From Halobacillus amylolyticus (lineage in GTDB: Bacteria; Bacillota; Bacilli; Bacillales; Halobacillaceae): a stretch of 64,000 bases of DNA. The notes beneath the pieces are model-generated. The model was given only the letters and a program-made list of their open reading frames with translations. It was not told the origin of the DNA and searched no databases. Shown here piece by piece: positions 52,695 through 62,189 of this stretch; within the stretch, counting starts at the first letter, position 1; the number at the start of each line of letters is the position of its first letter. The stretch spans positions 2,088,001-2,152,000 of the forward strand of contig NZ_CP095075.1 of NCBI RefSeq assembly GCF_022921115.1. Direction: 5' to 3'. The position numbers and the translations under genes were made by a program.

Positions 52695-53585
52695 ATGAAC
52701 AACAAACAATTCGATAAAATAAAGAACGGAAAAGGATTCATCGCTGCACTCGACCAAAGTGGCGGAAGCACACCGAAAGCATTAGCAGCTTACGGTGTGC
52801 CGGAAGACTCTTATTCTGGTGAGGATGAAATGTTTGATTTGGTCCACCAAATGCGGACCAGAATCATCACGTCTCCAGCATTTAATTCCGATCATATCCT
52901 TGGCGCCATCCTATTCGAGCAGACGATGGACCGCGAAATCGAAGGCAAATATACAGCGGATTACCTTGCGGATAAAGGAATTGTCCCTTTCCTCAAAGTG
53001 GATAAAGGACTAGCCGAAAAGGAAAACGGTGTACAGCTCATGAAACCGATTAATAATTTGGATGAGACATTAAGACGTGCTAACGAACGGAACATTTTCG
53101 GTACCAAAATGCGCTCCGTCATCCATGAACCAAATTCAAGCGGGATTAAGGCTGTTGTGGAACAACAATTCGAAGTCGGAAAACGCATCATCGCTTCTAA
53201 CCTCATCCCGATCATTGAGCCGGAAGTCAATATTCAGAGTGAGGATAAAGAAAAATCCGAGGAAATCCTGCGTGATGAAATTATTAAACACTTAAATGAC
53301 TTATCAGAAGGCGAAAACGTGATGCTGAAACTCACGATTCCAACTAAAGCCAATGCCTATAAAGAATTGATTGAGCACCCGCGCGTTGTTCGGGTCGTCG
53401 CTCTCTCAGGCGGATATTCTCGTGCAGAAGCGAACGAGAAGTTGAAAGAAAATGATGGTCTCATCGCGAGCTTCTCCCGAGCGCTGTCTGCTGACCTAAA
53501 TGCCAATCAATCTGAAGAAGAGTTTAATACCGCATTGAAAAATGCTGTCGATTCCATTTACGATGCTTCTGTGAATAAAAAATAG
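52695..53585 (+). CDS. fda: Class I fructose-1,6-bisphosphate aldolase
   Basis: 296 aa. N-terminal [24 protein letters not shown] is diagnostic of the Staphylococcus-type class I aldolase. The Schiff-base Lys is in [11 protein letters not shown] or the nearby conserved Lys, and phosphate binding in [15 protein letters not shown]. Reversible cleavage of FBP to DHAP and G3P without metal. Monocistronic with a strong SD and hairpin after it. A class II FbaA is usual in Bacillus, so this may be a second isozyme. Confidence 0.92.
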   Translation: MNNKQFDKIKNGKGFIAALDQSGGSTPKALAAYGVPEDSYSGEDEMFDLVHQMRTRIITSPAFNSDHILGAILFEQTMDREIEGKYTADYLADKGIVPFLKVDKGLAEKENGVQLMKPINNLDETLRRANERNIFGTKMRSVIHEPNSSGIKAVVEQQFEVGKRIIASNLIPIIEPEVNIQSEDKEKSEEILRDEIIKHLNDLSEGENVMLKLTIPTKANAYKELIEHPRVVRVVALSGGYSRAEANEKLKENDGLIASFSRALSADLNANQSEEEFNTALKNAVDSIYDASVNKK

Positions 53586-53593
53586 CAGTAAAA

Positions 53594-53623
53594 GGGTGCA
53601 AGTACGACGATGTACTAGCACCC
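53594..53623 (+). terminator. Hairpin after the aldolase gene
   Basis: GGGTGCAAGTAC-GACGAT-GTACTAGCACCC, 12-base stem with one A-A mismatch; only a weak T-rich tail follows. Confidence 0.55.
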
Positions 53624-53815
53624 ATTTCATTTCCCTTAAAAGCTCCAATTATATAACTGACTATTCTTGCTAGGACGCCAAGTTGGATATTACAGAGGAG
53701 GCTTTTGAAAAAATGAAATAGGTCCCATGATATTAAAGAATCCGCCCATTTTTATATCATGGGATCTGATTCTTTAAGGAAAGATAAAGCCTCCGTTTAT
53801 TTGCCCAGTCCTTTC

Positions 53816-54343
53816 TTATCCTCTATATTTTATAGTTAATCCTTTTAAGAAATTCCTGGCGTACCGATCACCGCACTCTTTATAATTCTTATGCCCTTCT
53901 TTTCTCAATAACGCGCTTAATTCCCCTTTTGTTATCGTGACTCCTGCTTCATCCAAAGTATCGATTATATCCTCACTCGTTAATTTTAGTGCTATTTTTA
54001 CTTTTTTTAACATGACGTTATTAACACTTGAATGGTTCTTTATAGACCGGTCAGGTTTATTCGGTTGTCCAGGTTTTGGATCCTGTTGTCCTCTTTTAAA
54101 AACAATCATGCCATTTAAAAACGACTCTAACATACTATTCGTGCATTTTATATGCTCCTCGTTTTCTGTTATATCACCATTATAGTCATGGTCATCATCG
54201 GAACTATCATCCGACTTAGTGAGTACCTTTAACACTTCTTCTTTTGTGAGGTCAACGCCACCAAGTTCAAATATTTCTATCATATCTTTATCTTTTATAT
54301 CTAAGGCATATCTTAATCTAATTAATATATCATTATTATCCAT
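53816..54343 (-). CDS. DUF1456 (YehS-like) protein
   Basis: 175 aa, two related halves: NNDILIRLRYALDIKDKDMIEIFELGGVDLTKEEVLKVL and NNVMLKKVKIALKLTSEDIIDTLDEAGVTITKGELSALLRKEGHKNYKECGDRYARNFLKGL. This duplicated helical layout is DUF1456. The linker is acidic then basic (DDSSDDDHDY, KPGQPNKPDRS). Function unknown; soluble. Confidence 0.85.
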   Translation of the reverse strand: MDNNDILIRLRYALDIKDKDMIEIFELGGVDLTKEEVLKVLTKSDDSSDDDHDYNGDITENEEHIKCTNSMLESFLNGMIVFKRGQQDPKPGQPNKPDRSIKNHSSVNNVMLKKVKIALKLTSEDIIDTLDEAGVTITKGELSALLRKEGHKNYKECGDRYARNFLKGLTIKYRG

Positions 54344-54366
54344 TTATAAACCTCCAGTAATACTTC

Positions 54367-54768
54367 CTAATCTTCATCTTTGGATTCCCTTTTTTTAGGT
54401 TTTTCATCCAACATCGAACGTAATTCTTTAATATCCTCTTCTGACAAAGAATCCTCTTCAATGAACTGAACCAGCATCGACTTTAACGTTCCGCCATAAA
54501 TTCGCTGAATAAATGACTGTGCCTCAGCGCGCTGACACTCATCTTGCGAATAGAGCGGGTAAAAAGTATAGACCCTTAACTCTTTATTGACACCGATCAC
54601 TTTTTTACGAGAAAGACGATCCAAAAGAGTTCGTACGGTTTTCGGCTTCCAATCCGTCTGCTCCTGCAAGGAGGATATAACTTCATTGGCCGTTTGTGGA
54701 GCCTTTTTCCACAGCACATGCATAACTTCCCATTCTGATTCGGAAATATTCGGGATTTTCTTTGTCAT
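54367..54768 (-). CDS. blaI: BlaI/MecI-type repressor
   Basis: About 133 aa from ATG 54768 (GGGGGAGGAT upstream). Winged HTH ISESEWEVMHVLWKKAPQTANEVISSLQEQTDWKPKTVRTLLDRLSRKKVIG, followed by a C-terminal dimerisation region (FIEEDSLSEEDIKELRSMLDEK). Represses bla until cleaved on BlaR1 activation. Its start is 45 bases beyond the blaR1 stop, so the two form one operon, blaR1-blaI. Confidence 0.92.
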   Translation of the reverse strand: MTKKIPNISESEWEVMHVLWKKAPQTANEVISSLQEQTDWKPKTVRTLLDRLSRKKVIGVNKELRVYTFYPLYSQDECQRAEAQSFIQRIYGGTLKSMLVQFIEEDSLSEEDIKELRSMLDEKPKKRESKDED

Positions 54769-54812
54769 CCTTATCCTCCCCCTTCTTTTGGACCCATGTA
54801 AGATCAAACCAC

Positions 54813-56597
54813 TCATTCTCTTTCCTTACTGATTCCCTTATCCTCCAAAATAGACAACGTGATTTTTGCCGCCTTGCTTCCATAACTATTATCCTCATTT
54901 TGTATATTGGTTGCAAAGAAATATGTATTGTTCTCGTACTCTACATATCCAATAAACCAACCATTTATATTCTTACCATTAACATTGCCCGTACCAGTTT
55001 TCCCGAAGAGTCTTGCACCATCATATTCCTCTAATAAAAGGGAGTCTTTAACAGTCTGGATGTTCTTTTCCTCGAACTCAAACTGGTTTGTATAAAACGC
55101 CGATAACAATTGTACCTGTTCGACCGGAGAAATCTTTAATGAAGATTCCAGCCAATAGTCTTCTCCGCCAGAAAGATCACGGTTTCCATAACCTATTTGT
55201 TTCAGATAAGCTCGGACGGTTTCCCGCGGGATTTTTTGGTCCAACTTCTTAAAATACCAGGTTACGGAATTTTCCATGGCTGTTGATAGGTTTTGATCTG
55301 TATTCCAAGACTCATAAGGATATTGCGTTCCGTTCCATTTCATTGTGGAATAATTACTTGTTATGACCCCTAGCTCTAATCCCATTAATGCGGTATAAAT
55401 TTTGTAGGTAGAATTTGGGGACACTCTCCATGTGCTTTTATCTTTATTATAGATGGTGTATTGATCAGCATTCATGTTATATAAAACAAAGCTTCCATCA
55501 TATCCACCAAAGTATTCGCTTAAATCTTTATAAATCGTATGTTCAAAGTTAAAATCATAACGGTTATTACCATTGGCCATTGCAGAAATAAATGGAAGCT
55601 GACTTGCTACAAATATCCCTGCAAGGGTAAAGATTGATATACTCTTCAGCTTCATCCATTTCGATTCAATCGTAAAGGATGCAATTTTTTCAATTCTTTT
55701 TTTAATTTGCTTCTTGGGGCCATTCAACTGATTAGACCCAGTAAAATTCTTCGAATACGAGGGTACATCCACGAAACTAATAATCGTATTCCCATAATCT
55801 GCATAAGACTTTTCAACCAACGATTTTAAAACAGCCGTGTCGCAGGCAATTTCACGATCTACCCTCATTTCTTTAAAAGCAATCCAAACAAGGGGATTAA
55901 ACCAGTATAAAATTTGATAAATGATGACAAGGTAATTCGTCGCGATATCTTTGTATTTATAATGATGTAGTTCATGCATGAAAATATAGTTGATATTTTC
56001 TATCGACATCCGTTCGTCAAGGTGAATCGGCAGCACAACGTAGGTCTTAAACAGTCCAAACGTCATTGGAGATTTGACGAGCGGCGATTCTCCTACGAAC
56101 AAAGGTTTAGATATATTTAATCGATCCTTGCACCGTTCAAATAATTGTAAAAGTTCTTCATTGTTCAGGACAGTGGTTGTGTTCCTAATTTTCTTTAACC
56201 TGAACCATGCATGAAGGGAAAAAGCAGCCATTACCAGCATGCCTGCAATCCAAATGCTGGCTAACGTGATATTCAGGAAATCCAGATTGAGTCGATTAAC
56301 AGATACCGTGAAATCCTGCATCCAGTTTTCGCTACTTAGCCCTGAGCCTTCACCAGTGTTGACAGAAGGATTACTAGTGCTATTACTATGATTTCCATCG
56401 AATGATATATAAAAATTTTCAAAACGAATCCATTGCTTCGGCAGAAATGGAAGCGTCAATGCGATTAACAATAAAAACCATAGATTGTACTGCCATTTCG
56501 CTGAAAGGTGTTTGGAACATAATTTCTTCATCAGCATAATCATCACTATAGTAATAGAGGACACTATAAAACTTGTAACGAGATGAGTGAAGAACAT
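54813..56597 (-). CDS. blaR1: BlaR1-type beta-lactam sensor/transducer
   Basis: About 594 aa from ATG 56597 (GGAGG eight bases upstream). N-terminal membrane helices and an M56 metallopeptidase with HELHHYKYKD (HExxH) at about residue 210. Another helix near 340 (ISIFTLAGIFVASQLPFISAM) leads to a C-terminal extracellular class D-like sensor domain: acylation Ser in PNSTYKIYTAL, YGNRDLSGG and KTGTGNVNGKNINGWFIGYVE. Beta-lactam binding outside triggers proteolysis leading to BlaI loss. Confidence 0.92.
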   Translation of the reverse strand: MFFTHLVTSFIVSSITIVMIMLMKKLCSKHLSAKWQYNLWFLLLIALTLPFLPKQWIRFENFYISFDGNHSNSTSNPSVNTGEGSGLSSENWMQDFTVSVNRLNLDFLNITLASIWIAGMLVMAAFSLHAWFRLKKIRNTTTVLNNEELLQLFERCKDRLNISKPLFVGESPLVKSPMTFGLFKTYVVLPIHLDERMSIENINYIFMHELHHYKYKDIATNYLVIIYQILYWFNPLVWIAFKEMRVDREIACDTAVLKSLVEKSYADYGNTIISFVDVPSYSKNFTGSNQLNGPKKQIKKRIEKIASFTIESKWMKLKSISIFTLAGIFVASQLPFISAMANGNNRYDFNFEHTIYKDLSEYFGGYDGSFVLYNMNADQYTIYNKDKSTWRVSPNSTYKIYTALMGLELGVITSNYSTMKWNGTQYPYESWNTDQNLSTAMENSVTWYFKKLDQKIPRETVRAYLKQIGYGNRDLSGGEDYWLESSLKISPVEQVQLLSAFYTNQFEFEEKNIQTVKDSLLLEEYDGARLFGKTGTGNVNGKNINGWFIGYVEYENNTYFFATNIQNEDNSYGSKAAKITLSILEDKGISKERE

Positions 56598-56857
56598 TCC
56601 TCCAACCTCCATTTTCCAAAGCGCTAACTTCCGCTAATTTTTCCAATAATGACCTTTATAGTGATTTACTGCATGAAAGGGCCATCTATCCGTTTCCTGC
56701 ATAACCCCTTTTTGAATAGCATCTGTATGGGGACTAAGTTTAACAATTCGTTATTAGTTTATCATTTTTACAATATAAATGTTGAAACGTAAAAGATTAT
56801 GGGTTCAGCAGTCTTTATCTGAACGAAAGTAGATATTCCTATTTCATCTTAAAAGGA

Positions 56858-56905
56858 TTGACATTCTTTTGATTACAATTGTAGTATATGATTACAGTTG
56901 TAATC
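56858..56905 (+). promoter_or_regulatory. bla promoter with two BlaI operator dyads
   Basis: TTGACA (56858-56863) and TAGTAT (56882-56887) 18 bases apart on the plus strand. Dyads GATTACA-AT-TGTAGTA (56871-56886) and GATTACA-GT-TGTAATC (56890-56905) match the TACA/TGTA pattern of BlaI/MecI boxes and straddle the -10. The rest of 56598-57071 shows an out-of-frame LGKDIKNGQPLSF-like peptide after a strong SD (AGGGAGG) but no intact gene. Confidence 0.75.
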
Positions 56906-57071
56906 AAGAACAAGTTGAAAGTTAAGGGAGGATTGATTTCTTAGGAAAAGACATAAAAAACGGTCAACCGTTAAGTTTTTCTCAAAGCAATTAAGTGAAG
57001 AAACTTTATTATTAAGTTAAACAAGCTAGTTTTTATATTCGACAGATAAAATAGAGAAAGAGGTTATCAAC

Positions 57072-58004
57072 TTGAAAAAAACATATAAATATAAACTTAG
57101 AATGCATAAGTTCACACTGTTTATGTCGTTGCTCACACTAGTTACACTCAGCGCTTGCCTGAATGCAGACAGTTCTAGGAGCAATGCCTCATCTAAAGAG
57201 GAGAACAAATCGGACCAAACAGCGAATACAGATGAAAAGTTTGCCAAACTTGAGAATGAGTTTGACGCTAAACTCGGTGTCTATGCGCTCGATACAGGCA
57301 CGAATCAGACCATCGATTATCGGCCAGAGGAGCGTTTTGCCTTTGCATCTACTTACAAGGCTTTGGCCGCAGCCATCGTGCTGCAGCAAAAATCTAAGCA
57401 TGAGCTTGAGGAAGTCATTACCTACACAGAAGATGATTTAGTAACCTATTCTCCGGTCACCAAAAAACACGTGGGTACTGGGATGACACTTTTGGAACTA
57501 AGCGAAGCGGCTGTTCGAACCAGTGACAACACCGCGGGGAACTTTTTATTTAAAGCTATAGGAGGTCCTGATAAATTTGAACATGCCTTAAGGCAAATCG
57601 GCGATAACGTAACACAGGCAGATCGATACGAACCGGATTTGAATGAATTCACCCCTGGAGATACTCGTGACACCAGCACACCAAAAGCTCTCGCCACCAG
57701 TTTAAAAGCATTCGCAGTCAGCGACTTGCTTTCGAAGGATAAGCGGAAATTGTTCACGGATTGGCTGCAAGGCAATGCTACAGGAGACGGGCTGATTCGT
57801 GCAGGCGCACCTGAGGGATGGAGGGTTGGTGATAAGAGCGGGGCCGCAAGTTACGGAACGAGAAATGATATTGCAGTGGTTTGGCCGCCAAATAGAGAAC
57901 CAATTGTCATTGCGATCATGTCCCACCGTGATAAGAAGGATGCCAAATATAACGATGAGCTGATTGCTCAAGCTGCCGAGATCGCACTTAACGCCCTCCA
58001 GTGA
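57072..58004 (+). CDS. bla: Class A beta-lactamase, lipoprotein
   Basis: 310 aa; TTG start with AGAGG before it. Lipobox LSAC at about residues 27-30. Serine hydrolase motifs are complete: nucleophile STYK (FAFASTYKALAAA), SDN (VRTSDNTAGN), omega-loop Glu (RYEPDLNEFTPGDTRDTSTPKAL) and KSG in VGDKSGAASYGTRNDIAVVWPP (KSG instead of KTG, as in several Bacillus PenP/BlaP-type enzymes). Acts at the outer membrane face of the cell membrane. Divergent from blaR1-blaI with operators between, so inducible. Confidence 0.95.
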   Translation: MKKTYKYKLRMHKFTLFMSLLTLVTLSACLNADSSRSNASSKEENKSDQTANTDEKFAKLENEFDAKLGVYALDTGTNQTIDYRPEERFAFASTYKALAAAIVLQQKSKHELEEVITYTEDDLVTYSPVTKKHVGTGMTLLELSEAAVRTSDNTAGNFLFKAIGGPDKFEHALRQIGDNVTQADRYEPDLNEFTPGDTRDTSTPKALATSLKAFAVSDLLSKDKRKLFTDWLQGNATGDGLIRAGAPEGWRVGDKSGAASYGTRNDIAVVWPPNREPIVIAIMSHRDKKDAKYNDELIAQAAEIALNALQ

Positions 58005-58093
58005 ATTCAACAACTTAAATATAACGGGGTAATTGATTACTGATTGTCCTGGGAGGATCGGATAATTTAAGGCATTTTACGCCAAAAAAAATA

Positions 58094-58134
58094 AGGAGCA
58101 TACATGTTAACCTTCACCAACATGTATGTTCCTT
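58094..58134 (+). terminator. Probable terminator after bla
   Basis: AGGAGCATACATGTT...AACATGTATGTTCCT stem followed by TCTATT; also A-rich on the 5' side. Confidence 0.55.
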
Positions 58135-58161
58135 CTATTATAGGAGGGGCAAGTACCGAAA

Positions 58162-59346
58162 TCATAAAAGGTTTTTGACTCGTTCAGCAAAGGCATCCCC
58201 TTCTATGATCTTTTTGCCTCCGCCTTGGACGAAATTCGGTTTGCCCCCTCCTTTCCCTTCAATAAGGGGCAGAATCTGTTTAGCGACACCATTCATATTT
58301 TGATCGATGTCCGCCCCATGAGCCAGCACGAACTGAAGCTGATTTTCCTGTTCACTGATCAGAATAAGATAAGCATCAGAGGCTTCTTCGATGATTGCTT
58401 TTCCTAGTGATTGAAGTGTTTTGATAGGACGGTCTTTGAAAACGCGTTGAATCACCCGATCCTCCTGTGACTCTGAGATAATATCACGTGCCTCATATTG
58501 CAACAGTTGTTCTTCAAGCTCAGCGATTTTCTTGTCTTTCTCCTTGCTTGACGTGATCAGCTCGTCGACTTCCTCTACAAGCTTTTCTTCCGGCCTTGGA
58601 ACTAGCCGCTTCATTTCGGTTAATACCCGATGTTTCTGCTCGAGCTTATCCAGAACTCGATAACCGCAGACGAACTCCAAGCGCACCTGCTTCTTATTTC
58701 TTGTCCACCCTAGGAACTTGACAGCCGTAACTTCACCCGTGAAGTGCGGGTGCGTTCCTCCGCATCCGTTGTAATCAATGTCTGGAATGATGACAACTCG
58801 AACATCACCATCGACGGCGAGCGGTTTGCGAAGCGGATATTCCGCTGCTTCTTCCACGGACAGCCACTTCGTTTCAACCGGGTAATTGTTTCGTATGACC
58901 TCGTTCACCCGCCTCTCAACCTTTTCCAAAAGATCTCCGGAAAGACAGTCCGTATCCAAATCGATCGTCACCGTATCTTTACCTAAATGGAAACTCGTTG
59001 TCGGAATCCCAAACTGGTCGTCGAAAATAGCTGAAATGATATGCTGTCCACAGTGCTGCTGCATATGATCGATACGTCGCTCTTGATCGATGCTTCCTAG
59101 TACATTTTCTGTCTCAGCGGGAAGCTTTTCTCTTGTGTAATGACGCACCTCGCCTTCCACTTCTTCTACATCGATCACTTCAATTCCATTCATAGTTCCT
59201 TTGTCGTGTGGCTGCCCACCACCAGTCGGGTAAAACGCCGTCTCTTCCGGCACTCCATAAAAACCACGCTCATCTTGATCTATTTTTATAACCTTAGATT
59301 CGAATTCCATTTTATAAGGATCTTCGTAGTAAAGCTTTCTCGTCAT
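58162..59346 (-). CDS. Alanyl-tRNA editing protein, AlaX-L type with DHHA1 domain
   Basis: 394 aa. Starts with an AlaRS second-domain-like region (FYGVPEETAFYPTGGGQPHDKG). The editing Zn site is HMQQHCGQHIISA and CGGTHPHFTGEV. A coiled coil (about residues 255-300) leads to a C-terminal DHHA1-like domain ending EGKGGGKPNFVQGGGKK. Hydrolyses Ser-tRNA(Ala) or Gly-tRNA(Ala) in trans. Full length; monocistronic. Confidence 0.9.
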   Translation of the reverse strand: MTRKLYYEDPYKMEFESKVIKIDQDERGFYGVPEETAFYPTGGGQPHDKGTMNGIEVIDVEEVEGEVRHYTREKLPAETENVLGSIDQERRIDHMQQHCGQHIISAIFDDQFGIPTTSFHLGKDTVTIDLDTDCLSGDLLEKVERRVNEVIRNNYPVETKWLSVEEAAEYPLRKPLAVDGDVRVVIIPDIDYNGCGGTHPHFTGEVTAVKFLGWTRNKKQVRLEFVCGYRVLDKLEQKHRVLTEMKRLVPRPEEKLVEEVDELITSSKEKDKKIAELEEQLLQYEARDIISESQEDRVIQRVFKDRPIKTLQSLGKAIIEEASDAYLILISEQENQLQFVLAHGADIDQNMNGVAKQILPLIEGKGGGKPNFVQGGGKKIIEGDAFAERVKNLL

Positions 59347-59446
59347 TGTAAGTTCCTCCTATGTTCTCCTAAGGTTATCGTAACATTTTTCTACTAAGGG
59401 AGGGATGCTCTCTTACCTTTCTTTGATAATGTGCACGATAAATGAA

Positions 59447-59497
59447 AGTGCCTGGCCCCCGCTGTGTTAAAGTGTTACACGGTGGGTGTCAGGCACT
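59447..59497. repeat. AGTGCCTG...CAGGCACT inverted-repeat element
   Basis: AGTGCCTGGCCCCC and GGGTGTCAGGCACT, 14-base arms with three mismatches or wobbles, 23-base loop. Related copy at 61880. Small dispersed element of a type I recognise from other Bacillus genomes, perhaps a terminator-like structure. Confidence 0.7.
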
Positions 59498-59540
59498 GTT
59501 ATAAAATCTATCGTTATTTGTGTGAGATCAGGAGGTTTCT

Positions 59541-61676
59541 TCAAGATTTCTTCTCAAAATCAAATTTGATCTTATAATCTTTATCCAATGTTAAAGCAGT
59601 ACTGAACGTTTTCTTTCCCTTAAATCCTTTTAAAACCTTCGTTCGCTTCTTCTCGCACAACGTTTTAATCATATTCTTCGTTAACGTCTTTCCTGCTAAT
59701 TTTTTCGGAAAGGTCACCTTACATCCTTCTTTGTAAGCGGAACACGCATAAAATTTGTATCGGTCCATAATAGAACCTGTTGGACAGGAAGGGCATTTGG
59801 CGATCGGGGCATTCCACTTGGTTTTCTCTCCGGTACTTCGAACGTGAACCTGTTGAATGGAGTCGGGGGTTTCTTGAATTAACTTTTCAATAAACTGACT
59901 GGTCTGTTTGATGAACACTTGTTTCGATCCCTCGCCGCTTCCAATTTTCTTTAAGTACGATTCCCATTTCGCGGTCATGGAAGGGCTTGATAACAACGTT
60001 CCTTCAATCGCTTCACAAAGCATAATCCCTTTTTCTGTGACATACACGTTGTTCTTTTTCACTTCAATATATTTTTGCGCCTTAATCGTTTCAATAATAC
60101 TTGAGCGGGTGGCTTCTGTTCCCATGCCTTCGACTTCCTTCAAAATCTCCACATCTTCCTCATTATCCATGAGCTTCCCGCAGGTTTTCATCATATTGAT
60201 CAGCTGACCTTCGGTATAAGGCTTTGGCGGCTTCGTCATGCTTTCTTTAATATGAAGCCGAACGCCAACCTGCTCATCTTTTTTAACATCCGGCAGATCC
60301 GTTTCTTTTTCCTGTTTTGATGTAGACGGCTTTGGAAACAGCTCTTTCCAGCCGCGTTTCACTTCTCTTCTGCCCGTGGATTTAAAAGGTAAATCATGAA
60401 CATATGTAAAAATCGTGGTCTCTTCATACACATGGTCCGTGTGGAACATCGCAAGCATCGTGGCCAGAACTTCATGATAAATATTACGTTCCTCACGGCT
60501 AAGTCCACTCAGTTTCTTTTGACTGGGGACCGATTTTGTCGGGATGATTGCATAGTGTTCCTGCACTTTGCGGCTGTCGACATACCGTTTATTTGGTTTT
60601 AAAGAAGCCGGTGTGAAAGAAATGTTCAACGCTTGCTGGTATGAATTCAAGTTGTTCAATAAATAAGCAAACTCACTTTCGGTTATAAAATTACAATCTG
60701 TTCTCGGATAGGAGACCAGACGTTTCTCATAGAGTTTTTGCATCGTCTTGAGTACTTGTGACGGTGTGTATTTCCATCGTCTGTTCGCAACACTTTGCAG
60801 GGTCGACAGTGAATGTAGTTTTGGTGACTTTTGGTACTTTGTCTTTTTGTCTATACTTTGGACAATCCCTGTTGAGTCTTCCTTTTCTTTGAGCCCGTAT
60901 TGGTCCATAAGCGCCTGCACCTTTGCTTTGTCCTTTTCCTTAATCTCAGCAAGGCCTTTATAGTCACCTGCTTGAGATTGAAAAAGCCCTTCGATTTGAT
61001 AAAAAGGCTCTGATACAAAGTTTTCAATTTCTTTGTGCCTTTGATAGATCAAATAAACCGTAGGAGATTGCACACGTCCAATCGACAGGTAGCTTGAGAA
61101 ACCTTTCTTCTGCAAAAGCAATGTAAACAGGCGACTGGCATTGATTCCAACCATCCAATCACTAATTTGACGGGCTTTCGCTTCATCAAATAAACGCAAG
61201 TCCTTGTCGTTATTTTGTAAATTATTAAATCCCTTACGAACTTCATCTTTCTCAAGAGAATTAATCCACAATCGTTGAACCGGTTTTCCCTTTACCCCTG
61301 TTAAGCGGAGAATACTGTAAAAAATATTCGAGCCTTCCCTGTCGACGTCGGCCGCATTCACTAGCACGTCCGCTTGCTGGAACAACTGCTTGACCGCTTG
61401 AAACTGCTCCCATTTCCCTTTAGAGACTTTCTCAAGGAACCTATCAGGAACGATCGGCAGTTGATCAAGTTTCCACCTCTTCCACTCAGGTTTATAGTCA
61501 TGAGGTTCTTTTAATTCAACCAAATGGCCGACTCCCCACGTGATGGTCGCGCCATCCGGGAATGTCTTATCCGGCTTTAATAGAATGTAAGTTTTCGTTT
61601 TTTCCTGAATCGTAAAAGCCTCTGCATAAGCTTTTGCCTGAGAGGGTTTTTCGGCTAGGATGACCACTCTCGTCAT
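59541..61676 (-). CDS. topB: DNA topoisomerase III
   Basis: About 711 aa, type IA topoisomerase. Toprim: VVILAEKPSQAKAYAEAF with catalytic Glu and VNAADVDREGSNIFYS (DxD). DNA-nicking Tyr in EKRLVSYPRTDCNFITESEF (about residue 310). The C-terminal region (LTLDKDYKIKFDFEKKS) contains a single Cys-based Zn-ribbon (CPSCPTGSIMDRYKFYACSAYKEGC). GGAGTGGAGAG precedes ATG 61676; an ATG at 61706 has no SD. Family size about 730. Confidence 0.93.
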   Translation of the reverse strand: MTRVVILAEKPSQAKAYAEAFTIQEKTKTYILLKPDKTFPDGATITWGVGHLVELKEPHDYKPEWKRWKLDQLPIVPDRFLEKVSKGKWEQFQAVKQLFQQADVLVNAADVDREGSNIFYSILRLTGVKGKPVQRLWINSLEKDEVRKGFNNLQNNDKDLRLFDEAKARQISDWMVGINASRLFTLLLQKKGFSSYLSIGRVQSPTVYLIYQRHKEIENFVSEPFYQIEGLFQSQAGDYKGLAEIKEKDKAKVQALMDQYGLKEKEDSTGIVQSIDKKTKYQKSPKLHSLSTLQSVANRRWKYTPSQVLKTMQKLYEKRLVSYPRTDCNFITESEFAYLLNNLNSYQQALNISFTPASLKPNKRYVDSRKVQEHYAIIPTKSVPSQKKLSGLSREERNIYHEVLATMLAMFHTDHVYEETTIFTYVHDLPFKSTGRREVKRGWKELFPKPSTSKQEKETDLPDVKKDEQVGVRLHIKESMTKPPKPYTEGQLINMMKTCGKLMDNEEDVEILKEVEGMGTEATRSSIIETIKAQKYIEVKKNNVYVTEKGIMLCEAIEGTLLSSPSMTAKWESYLKKIGSGEGSKQVFIKQTSQFIEKLIQETPDSIQQVHVRSTGEKTKWNAPIAKCPSCPTGSIMDRYKFYACSAYKEGCKVTFPKKLAGKTLTKNMIKTLCEKKRTKVLKGFKGKKTFSTALTLDKDYKIKFDFEKKS

Positions 61677-62108
61677 GGTCTCTCCACTCCCTTCAATGAA
61701 CTTCAAGATTACTATGGGATGAAAAGGAAAGCAAGAAATGTGGGGGGAGCTAAGATAGATTTAAGAAAGTGCCTAAAAAACATAAAAAAGAGATCAATCT
61801 AAATGATTGGATTGATCTTAGTAAGAGCCTAGCACTTTGCCTTTCACACCGTACTTTATCTATACGATTTTCTCATGAAAGTGCCTGACCCCCACCATAC
61901 TAAGGCATTAACGTAGTGGATGGGGGCAACATCACTGATATGTTTGCTTGCACGAAAAGGATCAAATATGTCAAAAATCAAAATCACTTCAGTGTAACTG
62001 TTTCCCCTTCCTAAAAGTGATAAAATTCATATTTTGTCAAAGGAGTTGTATAGAGGAGAAATAAGGTGGGAAAAGTCAACACAATGTCTTCTTATAACGA
62101 TTTTCAAG
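61677..62108. other. Intergenic region topB-betA
   Basis: Holds an AGATCAATC...GATTGATCT inverted repeat near 61792-61820 and an AGTGCCTG-type element at 61880-61930. No gene supported. Confidence 0.5.
61880..61930. repeat. Degenerate AGTGCCTG-type element
   Basis: AGTGCCTGACCCCCACC (61880 onward) and GTGGATGGGGGCAAC (to 61930) pair partly, with the outer arm decayed. Same family as 59447-59497. Confidence 0.55.
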
Positions 62109-62180
62109 AAAAAAAGAGAAGGCACTCTATCATAAATGTATGCCTCACAAGCAAGTACATTTATGATAGAGATCTTCTCA
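62109..62180 (-). terminator. Terminator after betA
   Basis: CTCTATCATAAATGTA...TACATTTATGATAGAG, extended by AGAAG/CTTCT with a bulge; followed by TTTTTTT on the minus strand. Confidence 0.8.
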
Positions 62181-62189
62181 CGGAAAGCT

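Noticed and set aside
56930..57000. Leader peptide between the bla promoter and bla
   Set aside because: The strong SD is followed by a stop after three codons in the TTG frame; the longer peptide needs a frameshift.
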